A DNA stretch of 64,000 nt from Paenibacillus mangrovi (GCF_022898935.1 NZ_JALIRP010000002.1:496001-560000); one strand, 5' to 3'. Counted from the first letter of the stretch, positions 53,190 through 63,414 are shown. A program made the numbers and translations. The notes: generated from the letters alone by a model not told the origin.

Positions 53190-54797
53190 TTATTTCTTAT
53201 ATCGGTCATAAGCGGCTTCGTAAATTTTCATATAGTCGTCAAGGCCCATTTTCTGCAAAGTTGCCGTATACTTGTCCCAGTCTGAGAACGGCACGTTTCC
53301 TGTAATGAATTTGGCACGCATTTCATTCACATAGGTACCGATATCCGTTTGCAATGCAGACATTTTGTCCGATTCCTCAGTTGTGAAAGTAAATGACGGC
53401 CAAATTTCTTTAGGAAAGTTGGACTCTACTTTCTTGATAGCTTCGATGGAGGCAGGTAACCCTTCCGGTCCTTTAAAAAACTGCTGCTTGACAATGCCAG
53501 CATAACTGCCGCCAGGCCATGCCAAGTATTGACCGATTGCCTGGTCTTGCGTCAACCCTTTCGGGTTGTGTACAATTTCGTCCGTATACTGTAATTGACC
53601 ATCGGCAGTTTTGGTGTAAGTAACATTTTCGAAGCCCATGAAGAACATTTTGGAGCCCTCATCGCTGTACAAATAATCGATCCATCTCATCGTGGCTTCC
53701 GGGTTTTTATTGCTGCTGGTAATGACAAATTGTCCGATCGCCATAGCCAATGGTCGTACATTTGCATATAATTGATCTCCGTTAGGGCCTTTCAAAGACT
53801 CACCACTGACATATCCTTTTTGATTCAACGATATTTCCGGGAAATAGCCGGGATAAAGCGCGTACTTCCCTTGCGTTCCGATGGCTCTCATTTGGTCCCC
53901 GTTTGCCGAGAATGTTTCCTTTTCCAGCAGTCCTTCGCTGTAAAGCTTGGTTACATACTGCAGCATCTCTTTATATTCCGTGGAGGCTGGAATAAACCGC
54001 AATGATTCCGTTTTCGGATCCACATCAACGTAAGGGTTCCCTTTCCCTCGGTTGCCAAGTCCCCATGCACCTTGTAGTTGGGATATTACCGGGCTAATTC
54101 CGTAACCGCCAAACGGGATCATGTTCGGGTCCTTTTCCTTGACTTGCTTGAGGAAGCTATACAGCTCATCCGTTGTTTTGGGCACCGTCATGCCTAACTG
54201 ATCAATCAATTCCTTTTTGTACCACAGAAAAGTCCCCGAACGCAAGGCTTTAAACGACGGATCGTTAATAGTTGGAAGCGAATAAATATTCCCGTCAGGC
54301 ATTGTGATTGCTTTCTTGATGTCGGGGTTTTCATCAATAAGTTTTTTAATATTAGGCGCATGCTTGTTGATCAAGTCGTTGAGCTTGATGAAAACACCCT
54401 GTTGCCCGTATTTCTGCAAATCTGACACATTAAAGCCGCTTCCAAAAAACGCATCCGGATATTCGCCGCTTGCCAGAACAATATTCCTTTTCTCGTCAGA
54501 TTGAGCACTAGGAACATCGGTCCATTCCACGGTGATATTCGTCATTTTCTTATATTCGTTCCATATCTTGATGTCGTTATAGTTTTGCGAGTCGAACCGC
54601 TTCGTCCCAAACATTTTGATTGTGATCGGGGTATTGACAATAGGCAACCCTGATGCTGTCAGATTGGAATTGGTCGCCGTCTGTTTCACATCTGGTGTTT
54701 TTTCGCTGCTTCCGTTTCCACTTCCGCTGCAAGCAGTTAATATCGAGAAGACCATAATTGTTACCGTCGATAAAGCAATCCATTTTTTCATTTTCAC
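53190..54797 (-). CDS. YtcQ/LipO-type sugar-binding lipoprotein
   Basis: 535 residues. Lipobox in IMVFSILTACSGSG, then a large extracellular solute-binding domain with ITVEWTDVPSAQSDEK and the C-terminal GLDDYMKIYEAAYDRY typical of the long lipoproteins found with LplB/YtcP permeases. It binds oligosaccharides at the cell surface. Start is GTG behind GGGGGG. It follows the two permeases by 31 bases, the usual order in this family. Confidence 0.92.
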   Translation of the reverse strand: MKMKKWIALSTVTIMVFSILTACSGSGNGSSEKTPDVKQTATNSNLTASGLPIVNTPITIKMFGTKRFDSQNYNDIKIWNEYKKMTNITVEWTDVPSAQSDEKRNIVLASGEYPDAFFGSGFNVSDLQKYGQQGVFIKLNDLINKHAPNIKKLIDENPDIKKAITMPDGNIYSLPTINDPSFKALRSGTFLWYKKELIDQLGMTVPKTTDELYSFLKQVKEKDPNMIPFGGYGISPVISQLQGAWGLGNRGKGNPYVDVDPKTESLRFIPASTEYKEMLQYVTKLYSEGLLEKETFSANGDQMRAIGTQGKYALYPGYFPEISLNQKGYVSGESLKGPNGDQLYANVRPLAMAIGQFVITSSNKNPEATMRWIDYLYSDEGSKMFFMGFENVTYTKTADGQLQYTDEIVHNPKGLTQDQAIGQYLAWPGGSYAGIVKQQFFKGPEGLPASIEAIKKVESNFPKEIWPSFTFTTEESDKMSALQTDIGTYVNEMRAKFITGNVPFSDWDKYTATLQKMGLDDYMKIYEAAYDRYKK

Positions 54798-54828
54798 AGA
54801 AAAACCCCCCTCGAATGGTTACATGCAT

Positions 54829-55728
54829 TTACCCTTTGATAGCGCCGATCATGACGCCTTTGGTAAAATATTTTTGCAAAAACGGATAAAGCATCAGAAC
54901 AGGCAGGTTAGCTACAACTATAACCGAATATTTGATCGTTTGCGTCAATAAAACCTGATCGGTCATCGATGTCGAGCTTCCCGCCATTTCCGACATCGTA
55001 TTCTGCACCAAAATGGATCTTAACACTAATTGAAGTGGGAACTTATTTTGATCTGTTAAATATATGAGTGCGTTGAAATACGAGTTCCAGTGCCCTACAC
55101 TGTAAAACAACGTCATGACAGCAAGGATCGGCATAGACAACGGTAGGATAATCTTCAACAGCAATTGAAAATCGGTCGTGCCGTCGATCGCCGCTGCTTC
55201 TTGAATCTCGTTAGGAATACTTTGCTGAAAAAAGGTTCGCATGATAATAATGTTCCAAAAGGAAACTGCGCCGGGAATGATCAACGCCCATACCGTATTC
55301 AGCATACCGAGGTTTTTTACCAGCAAGTAACTAGGAATTAGTCCGCCGCTGAAGAACATCGTAACGACGAACAGCGCCATGACGACATTTCTTCCGACCA
55401 AATCTCTTCGCGATAACGGATATGCTGCAAGAATCGTCATCACGAGGTTAATTGATGTACCAAGTATTGTGTACATAATGGTGTTGAGATAGCCGGTTAA
55501 TATTTCATTGTTCTGAAACACTTTCTCATAGCCGAGGAACGTGATATCCTTCGGTAGCAGCCACATTTGCCCGCTATTTACCGCCTGCGGATTGCTGATT
55601 GAGGCGCTAAGAACGAACACAAGCGGGTACAAGACTATGAGAAGTACGATAGCAAGCAGTGCGTAGTTTATCCAATCGAATGCGCGGTCTCCTCTTGTTT
55701 GCTGCGATATCCCTCCTCCTTTTACCAT
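54829..55728 (-). CDS. YtcP-type sugar ABC permease
   Basis: 299 residues with six membrane segments and the EAA loop QEAAAIDGTTDFQLLLKI; C-terminus FTKGVMIGAIKG is typical of the YtcP group. Its ATG overlaps the last codons of the LplB-like gene (ATGGTAA), so translation is coupled. Works with the LplB-type permease and the long lipoprotein. Confidence 0.93.
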   Translation of the reverse strand: MVKGGGISQQTRGDRAFDWINYALLAIVLLIVLYPLVFVLSASISNPQAVNSGQMWLLPKDITFLGYEKVFQNNEILTGYLNTIMYTILGTSINLVMTILAAYPLSRRDLVGRNVVMALFVVTMFFSGGLIPSYLLVKNLGMLNTVWALIIPGAVSFWNIIIMRTFFQQSIPNEIQEAAAIDGTTDFQLLLKIILPLSMPILAVMTLFYSVGHWNSYFNALIYLTDQNKFPLQLVLRSILVQNTMSEMAGSSTSMTDQVLLTQTIKYSVIVVANLPVLMLYPFLQKYFTKGVMIGAIKG

Positions 55729-56666
55729 AAACTTGACCCTCCTGCTTTTCTGGCAATAAAGTTGACCGTAACCAGCAGAATCAGATTGATGACGGAATTA
55801 AACAAGTCTACGGCTATCGCGAAACTGTATTGGGCTTGCTGAATTCCGCTGCGATAAACGAACGTGGAGATGACATCTGAGCTTTGCAAATTTAAATCAT
55901 TTTGAAGCAAAAACACTTTTTCGAAACCTACTCCGAGAATCGAACCAGCCTTCAAGATGAGAAGAATGACAATCGTCGGCATGATGCCGGGTATGTTGAT
56001 GTGCCAAATCCTTTGCAACCTGGAGGCTCCATCGACCCTGGCCGCTTCATGCAATTGTGGATCGATCCCGCTAAGAGCAGCCAAATAAATGATCGAGCTC
56101 CACCCCATTTGCTGCCAAACGCCCGACAAAACGAAAACTGTCTTAAACCATGCGGGTTCCGTTAAAAAGCTTTGCGGTGTTCCGCCAAGTAGCTTGATAA
56201 ACAGACTGACGATCCCGGTATTGGGGTCCAAGAATATCATAATCATCCCGGCCAGGACGACAGTCGACAAGAAGTGCGGCATATACGTGACCGTTTGGAT
56301 AAACCGCTTGTAAAAATTATGCCGTACTTCATTGATCATAAGCGCCAGCATGATCGGAACCGGAAAGCCGACCACTAGCTCATATAAACCGATGCCCAAC
56401 GTGTTTTTTAAGAGCCTCCAGAAATAATAGCTGTCGAAAAAACGCTGGAAGTGCTTGAAGCCTACCCAGGGGCTTCCGGTAATTCCTTTTGTCGCAAAAA
56501 AATCTTTGAATGCAAGTTGGATCCCATACATCGGCCAATAATGGAAAACGAGCAAATAAACTATGACCGGGGCGAGCATTACATATAAACGCCAGTTTTT
56601 TAAAAAGGATTTCCATACACTGCGTTTGTTTAGCTGCCGAATCTCAGTTGCAGATAAAGCACCCAT
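55722..56666 (-). CDS. LplB-type sugar ABC permease
   Basis: About 314 residues, six membrane segments, with HYWPMYGIQLAFKDF near the N-terminus and EAA loop HEAARVDGASRLQRIWHI, the LplB signature set. An ATG at 56687 is in frame, but AAGGTG sits about 10 bases before the ATG at 56666 (MGALSATE). First gene of the transport operon, behind the broken mgtC-like gene; no ATPase is encoded, so a shared one is expected. Confidence 0.91.
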   Translation of the reverse strand: MGALSATEIRQLNKRSVWKSFLKNWRLYVMLAPVIVYLLVFHYWPMYGIQLAFKDFFATKGITGSPWVGFKHFQRFFDSYYFWRLLKNTLGIGLYELVVGFPVPIMLALMINEVRHNFYKRFIQTVTYMPHFLSTVVLAGMIMIFLDPNTGIVSLFIKLLGGTPQSFLTEPAWFKTVFVLSGVWQQMGWSSIIYLAALSGIDPQLHEAARVDGASRLQRIWHINIPGIMPTIVILLILKAGSILGVGFEKVFLLQNDLNLQSSDVISTFVYRSGIQQAQYSFAIAVDLFNSVINLILLVTVNFIARKAGGSSLW

Positions 56667-56791
56667 GATACGCAAACACCTTCCCACTGTTTTTTTATAT
56701 TTATTTTTGGAACGTTCCTGTCATCAACAGTAACCGATGATCCGAATTTCTGCCATCGCCAGTACTTTCTTCGATCATCTTAATTTTACAT

Positions 56792-57424
56792 TCACCTCGT
56801 ACAAGGATGAATCGCCAGCAAAATCAGGCATGTAGCCGACTTTCGGACGACAAAGCCGGGTTTGTCCTGTCCATTTTCGCTAACGATACCTGGTTGGTTT
56901 CCGTTCCAGAGCACAACGTCCAGAGTTGCCGTTCGCTCGAGAGCCCGGATCAAGTTTTCTTCATTAAGATTTTTCAGCATAAAGCTGATTTGCATCGTTG
57001 GCTTATCGATGGTGTCAGACGCGCTTTCGTTCGGCACCATCTTCACATTCGCAATCTCGATGCCATATTCGCCGAAAACGGACGCAATAGCCCCAAGAGC
57101 GCCAGGCATGTCGGCAACGAAAAATTTGACCTCGAATTATTTATGATGGCGCATCAGATACTTTTCCCATTTGTTGAGCATGTACAGGCTGACTATGACA
57201 AAAAACGTGTATAAAAAGGCGACAAATAAAAATCCGGCGCCGACGCAAAGCCCAATTGACGCTACAACCCAAACCGAAGCCCCAGTCGTCAGTCCGGTAA
57301 TAACAGAGCCTTTACGCAATATCGCCCCCGCTCCGATCAATCCGCCTAGCAGAGCCGCGAAGATCATATGAACAAGCAATTCCCTGTGAGACAAATGCCA
57401 AATATTCGAAACTGCGCTCGCCAT
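56792..57424 (-). pseudogene. Broken mgtC/sapB-like gene (internal deletion plus in-frame stop)
   Basis: The N-terminal part (57424-57137) reads an MgtC-type membrane domain, but MIFAALLGGLIG runs directly into AGAILRKGSVITGLTT, skipping the roughly 60 residues that normally lie between these motifs. It then ends at TAA after LMRHHK. In the same frame, directly after that TAA, the DNA encodes FEVKFFVADMPGALG and an ACT-like domain (to 56792), the usual C-terminal domain of MgtC/SapB proteins. So one gene has lost an internal segment and gained a stop codon. MgtC proteins adjust membrane ATP synthase or magnesium response; this copy is probably inactive. Confidence 0.8.
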
Positions 57425-57548
57425 ACTTCCCCTCCCTCCAAAAAAAACGTGTAATGTGTCTATAGTAACCTTTCAGCCGAATGCTGCCACCGGCAGTATT
57501 TTCGTCCATCGGCTTCTTTTTACAAACACGAAAAGCAAAACGGAAATA

Positions 57549-57568
57549 GGGCTGGATTTCTCCAGCCC
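57549..57568 (-). terminator. Terminator of the membrane AraC regulator gene
   Basis: GGGCTGGA (57549-57556) pairs with TCCAGCCC (57561-57568) around a TTTC loop; the minus strand continues TATTTCCGTTTTG. Confidence 0.8.
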
Positions 57569-57603
57569 CTCTGAATAGTACCTATAAGAAGTCCGATCAT
57601 CGA

Positions 57604-59970
57604 TCACATTACAATATTGGCTTCCAAAACATGCGGACTTCCTTGGATGATCTTCCTATATTCCATCGGCGTAACGCCCTCGGCTTTTTTGAACTTCCTG
57701 ATGAAATTGTTGGCATCGTTGTATCCTGATTCAGACATGATTTCTTTTAATGTAAGCTCGGTGGTGGCGATCATTTGTTTGGCGACGTCCATTCGGAGTT
57801 GATCGATATAGCGCATGATCGAATAGCTAGTATGATCTTTAAAAAATCGGGTTGTGTAGGAAGCGGATATTTCGAATGTTTCGGCAATCCGATTTAGATC
57901 GAGTGTATTGTCCTTGAAATTGTCGTTAATATAAGCTTGTATGTTAGCGAGTAGCACGAAATTTTTGCTTTCCTTCTGAAGCACGATGTGATCGCATACT
58001 TTACAGCAAAAATCGACAATGAAGCTTTCCAGTTCTTCCATCGTTTCGAAACGTGGAATATACAGTTCTTCCACCATTTGCTCGATTCCTTTTTCGGTTT
58101 CAATATTCAGTTCCATGAGGGCTTTCATCATTGTATTGACAATGTCGAAACATACAAACTCCACCGCCTCTAATGACATCTGCCGGATAGCGATATTGTC
58201 CATCGTTTCTTTGATGAGCTTCTGTACCTCTCCGCTGTTCCCTTGCTTGATCGCCTTCAGCATCTGAGTTTCCAACTCAAGAGGATACCAGTTCTCGTGC
58301 TTCTTGGCGTTTTGCAGCTCACGATGGCAAATGATCTGGTTTTGTCCCCGAATAAACCGATACCGAGTCGCCTGGTTTGCCTGAAAGAAAGATTGTGGGA
58401 TCATCGAAATATTGGTGCAAATATCTCCGACTCCAACAGTCAGCGTCAAATGGAAATCCTGGCTAAATACCCGCTTTACTTTGTCGACCAAGCCAGAAAT
58501 ACGATCAAGCTTGGCTGCTTCTTCGTTCATATTCAACAGCATGACGATTCCCCGATTGTCCGTCAATTCCACGCCGTACCCATTCCCAAGCTCCGAGGCC
58601 GACTCTTCAGTCATCTTGATGAGGCTGTATTTCAAGATGCCCTGCATCGATTGGGTGTATTCCCGAATGAATTGGTTGTAATTATCGATTATAAACAAAA
58701 GCACGACAAAATGCGATCGATCCAGCTGCAAGCTCGAGATGGCGGTCATCGTCTCCTGCTGTTCCGTTTCTTTGGCGCTGCCCTTTACGATCTTGAGCAG
58801 TGACTGCTCTTTTACGATGCTCGCCTGGCTTTGCAGCTTGCTGAGTAACCCGTCGCACTCTTTATTCATCTCGGATACGTAGTCGGATATGATGTCGATT
58901 TCATCCGCTGTTCTCGATACGGTCAAGGACGGTACACGCTTACCGCTGCTAATGGACGCTATCAGCTTTCGGAAAGGCCTGTAGTTTCTTTCCGCGAAAA
59001 TGACGGCCATCAATATGCCTAGCACAAATACTGCAATTATCGTCCAGGAAAATAGTTTGCGGCTTTGATCGACTTTATTCATCACCAGTTCACTCGGAAT
59101 AACGGTAATGTAGGACCAGCCGTTGAACTCGGATTTCACATTGATGACGGTATAGTGTCGGCGCTGGATCTTCACTTCGCTGACGGGAACCGCTGCCGGC
59201 TCGGAAGCGACCCATTGCTTGACAAATTCGGCATTTTGCTCGCTTTCGCCGCTCGAATGATGCGCAATAATATCTCGCCCATTATTGATAAACACAAACC
59301 CGCGATTGTTCCCAAGTACATTTTGAATCAATTGGTTTACAGTTTTTTCGTCAATTAAAAACATGACGGCACCATATGGCTTGGCCGAATTGGTTGAGAT
59401 TGGATAAAGGTAAGTAGACATATTGACCGGCTTTCCATTAATTTTAACTGGCTCCAAAGGTCGCATACCCGGAAAATTCATATTGGGCAACTCAGAGGCG
59501 AACCGTTCGAAACTCCAATCCCGATAATGATAGATGTATTGAAAAAAAATGTCCGAATCGTACGTTCCGCTGGCCGAATACATGGATGTGCAAGTGGGAC
59601 AAGTGTAATAGAGGACGATGTCGCGGATGAACAAGTTGGTCGATTTGTATTTTTTCAATTCCTGCACAGTTTTGTACGACGAATACCCATTCTCCGACAC
59701 TCTAAAGGGAGTTAATGAAGGATCCGAAGCGATTTGCATGGCCATCCGGTTCATTTCGCCTAATCGGGTATCCATTTCATCTTTGATCTTGCTCATCGTT
59801 GAAAACGTGGAGGCTTCGATTTCATTGCTCAGTGTGGTGATAAACGATTGATATACGACACCACTGACAATGATAAGGATGGATACGACAAGTATGATAT
59901 AGGAAAACAAATAATGATAAAACCGATTTGACCATTTATGATTGCAGAAAAATCCGGCTACTTTTCTCAT
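57604..59970 (-). CDS. Membrane-bound AraC-family regulator with Cache-like sensor
   Basis: 788 residues. Membrane segment at about 18-45, an extracellular dCache-like domain (about 45-300), a second membrane segment (about 303-325), a cytoplasmic region of about 330 residues and a C-terminal AraC helix-turn-helix (about 680-780) with RIAETFEISASYTTRFFK and SGYNDANNFIRKFKK. Such one-component regulators of Paenibacillus sit next to LplB/YtcP/YtcQ importers and respond to extracellular sugar. It is separated from its likely target operon by the broken mgtC-like gene. Confidence 0.91.
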   Translation of the reverse strand: MRKVAGFFCNHKWSNRFYHYLFSYIILVVSILIIVSGVVYQSFITTLSNEIEASTFSTMSKIKDEMDTRLGEMNRMAMQIASDPSLTPFRVSENGYSSYKTVQELKKYKSTNLFIRDIVLYYTCPTCTSMYSASGTYDSDIFFQYIYHYRDWSFERFASELPNMNFPGMRPLEPVKINGKPVNMSTYLYPISTNSAKPYGAVMFLIDEKTVNQLIQNVLGNNRGFVFINNGRDIIAHHSSGESEQNAEFVKQWVASEPAAVPVSEVKIQRRHYTVINVKSEFNGWSYITVIPSELVMNKVDQSRKLFSWTIIAVFVLGILMAVIFAERNYRPFRKLIASISSGKRVPSLTVSRTADEIDIISDYVSEMNKECDGLLSKLQSQASIVKEQSLLKIVKGSAKETEQQETMTAISSLQLDRSHFVVLLFIIDNYNQFIREYTQSMQGILKYSLIKMTEESASELGNGYGVELTDNRGIVMLLNMNEEAAKLDRISGLVDKVKRVFSQDFHLTLTVGVGDICTNISMIPQSFFQANQATRYRFIRGQNQIICHRELQNAKKHENWYPLELETQMLKAIKQGNSGEVQKLIKETMDNIAIRQMSLEAVEFVCFDIVNTMMKALMELNIETEKGIEQMVEELYIPRFETMEELESFIVDFCCKVCDHIVLQKESKNFVLLANIQAYINDNFKDNTLDLNRIAETFEISASYTTRFFKDHTSYSIMRYIDQLRMDVAKQMIATTELTLKEIMSESGYNDANNFIRKFKKAEGVTPMEYRKIIQGSPHVLEANIVM

Positions 59971-59999
59971 AACAACTTCCCACTCTTTCTATCGTTGCA

Positions 60000-60014
60000 T
60001 GAAATCGCTTCTAA
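60000..60014. promoter_or_regulatory. Imperfect cre-like site upstream of the AraC regulator
   Basis: TGAAATCGCTTCTAA matches the reverse cre consensus at 14 of 15 positions, 30 bases before the regulator start. The remaining 60015-60247 is AT-rich without other signals. Confidence 0.35.
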
Positions 60015-60247
60015 AGACAAGAAATCCACAATGTTAAATTACGTTTATTTACGTTAATTATAGATTGTTTTTCTGTTTTTTTGTTTAAATTAAATGTAAA
60101 TCATGACTTTTCCTCTGTCTACAACAAACCAACTCGATTTGGAATTCCACTAAATATCAATTATAGAGATAAAATTATCTGTCATGTGCATTTCCCACTT
60201 AATATTTTTCTTCTAAAATAAAAACATCAAGTCAAATAGATAATCAA

Positions 60248-61032
60248 TCACAGCCAATACAGAGGCTCTCTCATGAGCATGCAAATCCATTTCGGCCGAA
60301 ATGTGCCTACAAATTCATGCGTACTTAAATTATAATGTTTGATAATAATTTTCGAACCGTAAACCTCTAGGAAATTCACGATGCGAGGTGTGGTTTTATA
60401 TTTGATATAGTTGCCTTCTATATATCCGTCGTACGGGCCGTCATCAAGATAACTGGAATAGGACGCCGCACCGGAATCCATATACGTAGCCGCACCTTGA
60501 TAGAGAGAACGTTCGTCGGTCGGGTCGTATTGCGTATGACCTGACATATAAAACACCTGTGAAAAATTATTGTCGGCAATAAATTTGCCGAAACTATTAC
60601 TTGCAGCGCTGCTCCATGCCGATCCCCACACGGTTCCGCTAATAGGGTAGTGAGACATTGCAAATATCGGTTTTGTTGGATCATAATCCGGTTCACTTTT
60701 AATTTCATTGAGGAAATTTGTAGCTTTTCCCACCGTGTTACTGCTGTTAATATTTCCGTCAAACCCGATCAAATTAAATCCTTTTATCTTTACCCTATAA
60801 GAACGCTTTGCGGCGTACTGATATAATTGCCGTTGCCGCTTTCCAAGTGCAACGCTTTAGTTCCTGGTAATACACCCTCTACAAAACTATAATTCCCTTT
60901 TGCTATCAAATCTTGCTGAGTTACATCGTCCTTCAAATTATTGTCGAATTTAATCGATGCAATAAGTTTAGAATTTGCTTCGGCAGTATCGGTTGCTGCG
61001 TATGCGCCGGTCGAGAACATCGTGAATATCAA
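60248..61032 (-). pseudogene. Decayed metallophosphoesterase gene (fourth copy)
   Basis: 60790-61032 encodes the start of a phosphoesterase paralogue (signal peptide and beginning of LamG); it then jumps with a frameshift to the middle of the catalytic domain (60248-60772, with SHYPIS and GHTQ). About 370 codons are lost at the joint, and everything after HEFVGT is missing. Clearly inactive; closest in layout to the loci at 9.65-18.4 kb. Confidence 0.9.
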
Positions 61033-61103
61033 ACGATAAAATTCTTTTCACTAGTGAAAACCTCCATAGTTTTAAATAAGAGCCAAACATTTGCAAAGTA
61101 ATT

Positions 61104-61630
61104 TTATTGCAGAGTCGCTTTGGTTACGATTTCAAGGTCTACAATATCAACCTTACCGTCATTATTGACATCAGCTTTTTCATTTCAGTCCGCTTGATCT
61201 GGTTGCTTGTCGAACAGTTGAATTACCGCTTTCGCATGATTCACCTGTTCCGGCGTCGCATTCGAATCGTTTGCTGTCGCACTCGCTGCAACGATAGCCG
61301 ACTGCAATTGCGCTTTGGAACCAGCCGCATACAGACCGTCCTTGTTGCCATCCACTGCTGCATCGTACTTAGCCTGGGCATTTTCGATGATGTTCTGTAA
61401 CGTCAGTTCTGCCTCTACTGTCACAATCGCAGAAGACGTAAAGTTGCCGTCAGCCGTTGTGACCGTTACTGTCGCCGGCTATTGCCAGTCAGCGAAGCGC
61501 TGCCGCCTGTTGCGGTAACAGATCAGCTGCTTCAACGACATAAATGAAAGATGCAGCGTTGAAAATCAACATCATGACTAACGCAAAACAACCGATTAGA
61601 CGTAACATGTTTTGGATTCGTTTTTAGTTC
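61104..61630 (-). pseudogene. Decayed FIVAR-dockerin gene (fourth copy)
   Basis: The FIVAR part (TLQNIIENAQAKYDAAVDGN) is readable, but the first dockerin repeat is deleted, the Trp codon before NEKADVNNDG has become TGA, and the N-terminal Ig-like domain is lost so that signal-peptide remnants join the BIG2 part out of frame. The second calcium loop (DVNNDGKVDIVDL) is still visible behind the stop codon. Confidence 0.88.
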
Positions 61631-61639
61631 ATTACCTAA

Positions 61640-62065
61640 TCCCCATTTCTACCGTTTTTCATCTTAGCTTGTACTTTGTAATTTCATGAAAACACTCGAA
61701 TCCGATGAAGAAACCTTTGATTTTTTAGGCTTAATTCAATCCGTAGGCAACACCTCCCATATACTCACATCCCTTCGGAAAACAACTTTGCAATATTGAA
61801 AGCGAATGATACCTTGAACTCATTCTGGATGGTAAGCTTTGGCTCAAACAGCGATTTTCGCATTTTTAACGACTCTGTATTTGTTCAATTTTTATTAGAA
61901 ACTTTCAATATTTAAAATATATTGTAGGATCTATTAGTAATTAATGGGTTAAATACGTGTAAAATACAAATGAAATTTCGTAAAGTTGAACGATCGTAAT
62001 GATAAAAACATACAAAATAAGCCCATGCTTAGCTGCATGGACCTGGAAGAGACATGATTTTGCTG
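61640..62065 (-). repeat. Conserved promoter-leader block, decayed copy D
   Basis: Matches copies A-C, including the leader-ORF-like stretch ending GGVAYGLN, the worn operator and the outer hairpin (CCATGC/GCATGG at 62023-62040), with small deletions. Confidence 0.8.
61911..61984 (-). promoter_or_regulatory. Decayed PhoP-box-like promoter and operator, copy D
   Basis: Hexamers TTTACG, TTCATT, TTTACA and TTAACC remain, but one spacer has shrunk to 4 bases. TACAAT (61926-61921) is still 20 bases away, yet the operator reads TTTAAAATATATTGTAGG, so one palindrome arm is lost. This is as expected for a promoter no longer under selection. Confidence 0.55.
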
Positions 62066-62118
62066 AGGTGGCAGAGAAAGTACTAGCTCAAGCTATTCCC
62101 AATTATAAATTTAAGCTG

Positions 62119-62166
62119 TGTTACATATGACTACGATCCATATGGTGCCGTACAAACCGTTCAACG
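62119..62166 (-). pseudogene. Fragment of the ABC double permease gene
   Basis: About 48 bases match the permease gene near 20394-20442 with a few changes. Together with 62040-62060, which matches DNA beside the permease stop, it shows that copy D derives from a block that ran on into the ABC operon. Confidence 0.75.
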
Positions 62167-62303
62167 GTTTGCTTGCCATCCGGGCCAGGCTTGAGCCAGT
62201 GAACAATACAATCCGCCGATTCGCGGAAAAAGTCGTCTGAGCTGAAGGTGGTCGTGCATAACCCCATTTTTTCGAAATCCCCGCTCGGAACGGAAGTTCA
62301 GAA

Positions 62304-62465
62304 GTGACGATAGCTTTTGCGCTATTGGGAATATTGAACGGTTGCAGCTCGAAAGAAGAAGGTGGCTTGGCCAAAACAAGTAGCTCATTGGATATGATTT
62401 CTATACACTTCAATTCCGACTTCAACGATCTCGAGAAAGAAATGATGGCACGATGGATTTGTTAA
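62304..62465 (+). pseudogene. Truncated lipoprotein N-terminus
   Basis: A plus-strand frame reads a membrane-like start, the lipobox ALLGILNGCSS and then MISIHFNSDFNDLEKEMM before TAA, 53 codons in all. It looks like the beginning of a family 1 extracellular solute-binding lipoprotein cut short. Nothing else is recognised in 62167-62478. Confidence 0.45.
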
Positions 62466-62478
62466 AGGTGATAAGCCG

Positions 62479-63414
62479 CTAAGGCTCTATTTTGATTTCC
62501 AGGGAACGTTGTATAGGGATCGAATCATAAGAATCTCTGAATTCGCTTGGACTTTGCCCGGCAAATTTACGAAATATTCTGGAGAAATAATGAACAGTAG
62601 AAAATTGATGCTTCTCAGCAATCTCCGTAATGCTCAATTGGGAAAACCGCAAGTCGTACTTGGCTCGGCTAAGCCGGAAATGAAGGATATATTGATTAGG
62701 AGAGAATCCAGTTGCTTTCTTAAACATTTCGAAGAAATACCCCCGGCTGATTCGCAATTCATGATAATAGACCTCGAGCGGGTGCAAGCATCCGTTCAAT
62801 ATGTCATGCTCCATTTGTTCAAGCGTCTTGTAGATTCGAGGGTCGGGTACATTGTCTTCATGAAGAGCGAATGTGAGAAAATATTCGATAAAGCCCTGAA
62901 AATTTCTTTGGATCTGTATGTTGCGCATGAATGTTTTTTCTGACGTGAACTCATTGGATGTATAGAAACTTTGGAACCAATCAATCCACACTCGCAGGGA
63001 CTCCACTTTGGAGTATTCGCTAATCGGATACGGAAAACTCGGACCTATTAAAGCAGGCTTCAGCTGCAGGGGATTATAGCAGATGATGCTGGGAAACTCA
63101 AACACCGATTGTCTGTCTATATAGTGCCAATCAAAGTAGCAGCAGATATGCACCATCGGAGAATGATCATCAGCGATCCAATCGTGCAATTGTCCCGATG
63201 GGATGTAGAATAGCGAGCCGGGGAGTGCTTCATAACTGCGTCCATTGGTATGAAGAATCCCTTTTCCTTCACTAATTAGATATAACGAGCTCGCATAACA
63301 AATTCGAGAAATGCTGGTTTGGCTCTTAGAAAAAGGATAAGCCGTCGCATAGTAAACATAAGGGTGAAACTGCGCAAAGTTCAAGAGTACTACTACCCCC
63401 GATATATAGATCAC
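62479..63414 (-). CDS. AraC-family regulator with cupin-like sensor
   Basis: About 300-311 residues. N-terminal cupin-like beta barrel (about 10-150, with LHTNGRSYEALPGSLFYIPSGQ) and C-terminal double helix-turn-helix with ISRGYFFEMFKKATGFSPNQY and HQFSTVHYFSRIFRKF. The start is uncertain: GTG at 63414, or TTG at 63384, which has GGGGG about 11 bases upstream. It is divergent from the PhyH-like gene, which is probably its target. Confidence 0.9.
   Translation of the reverse strand: MIYISGVVVLLNFAQFHPYVYYATAYPFSKSQTSISRICYASSLYLISEGKGILHTNGRSYEALPGSLFYIPSGQLHDWIADDHSPMVHICCYFDWHYIDRQSVFEFPSIICYNPLQLKPALIGPSFPYPISEYSKVESLRVWIDWFQSFYTSNEFTSEKTFMRNIQIQRNFQGFIEYFLTFALHEDNVPDPRIYKTLEQMEHDILNGCLHPLEVYYHELRISRGYFFEMFKKATGFSPNQYILHFRLSRAKYDLRFSQLSITEIAEKHQFSTVHYFSRIFRKFAGQSPSEFRDSYDSIPIQRSLEIKIEP

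Noticed and set aside
56792..57109. Separate small ACT-domain protein
   Set aside because: The frame continues upstream into the MgtC-like part across a single TAA, and the domain pair is that of MgtC/SapB proteins, so it is one broken gene.
59971..62478. Transposon or insertion sequence behind the duplicated copies
   Set aside because: No transposase remnant or terminal inverted repeat was seen at the joints; recombination between repeated loci is sufficient.
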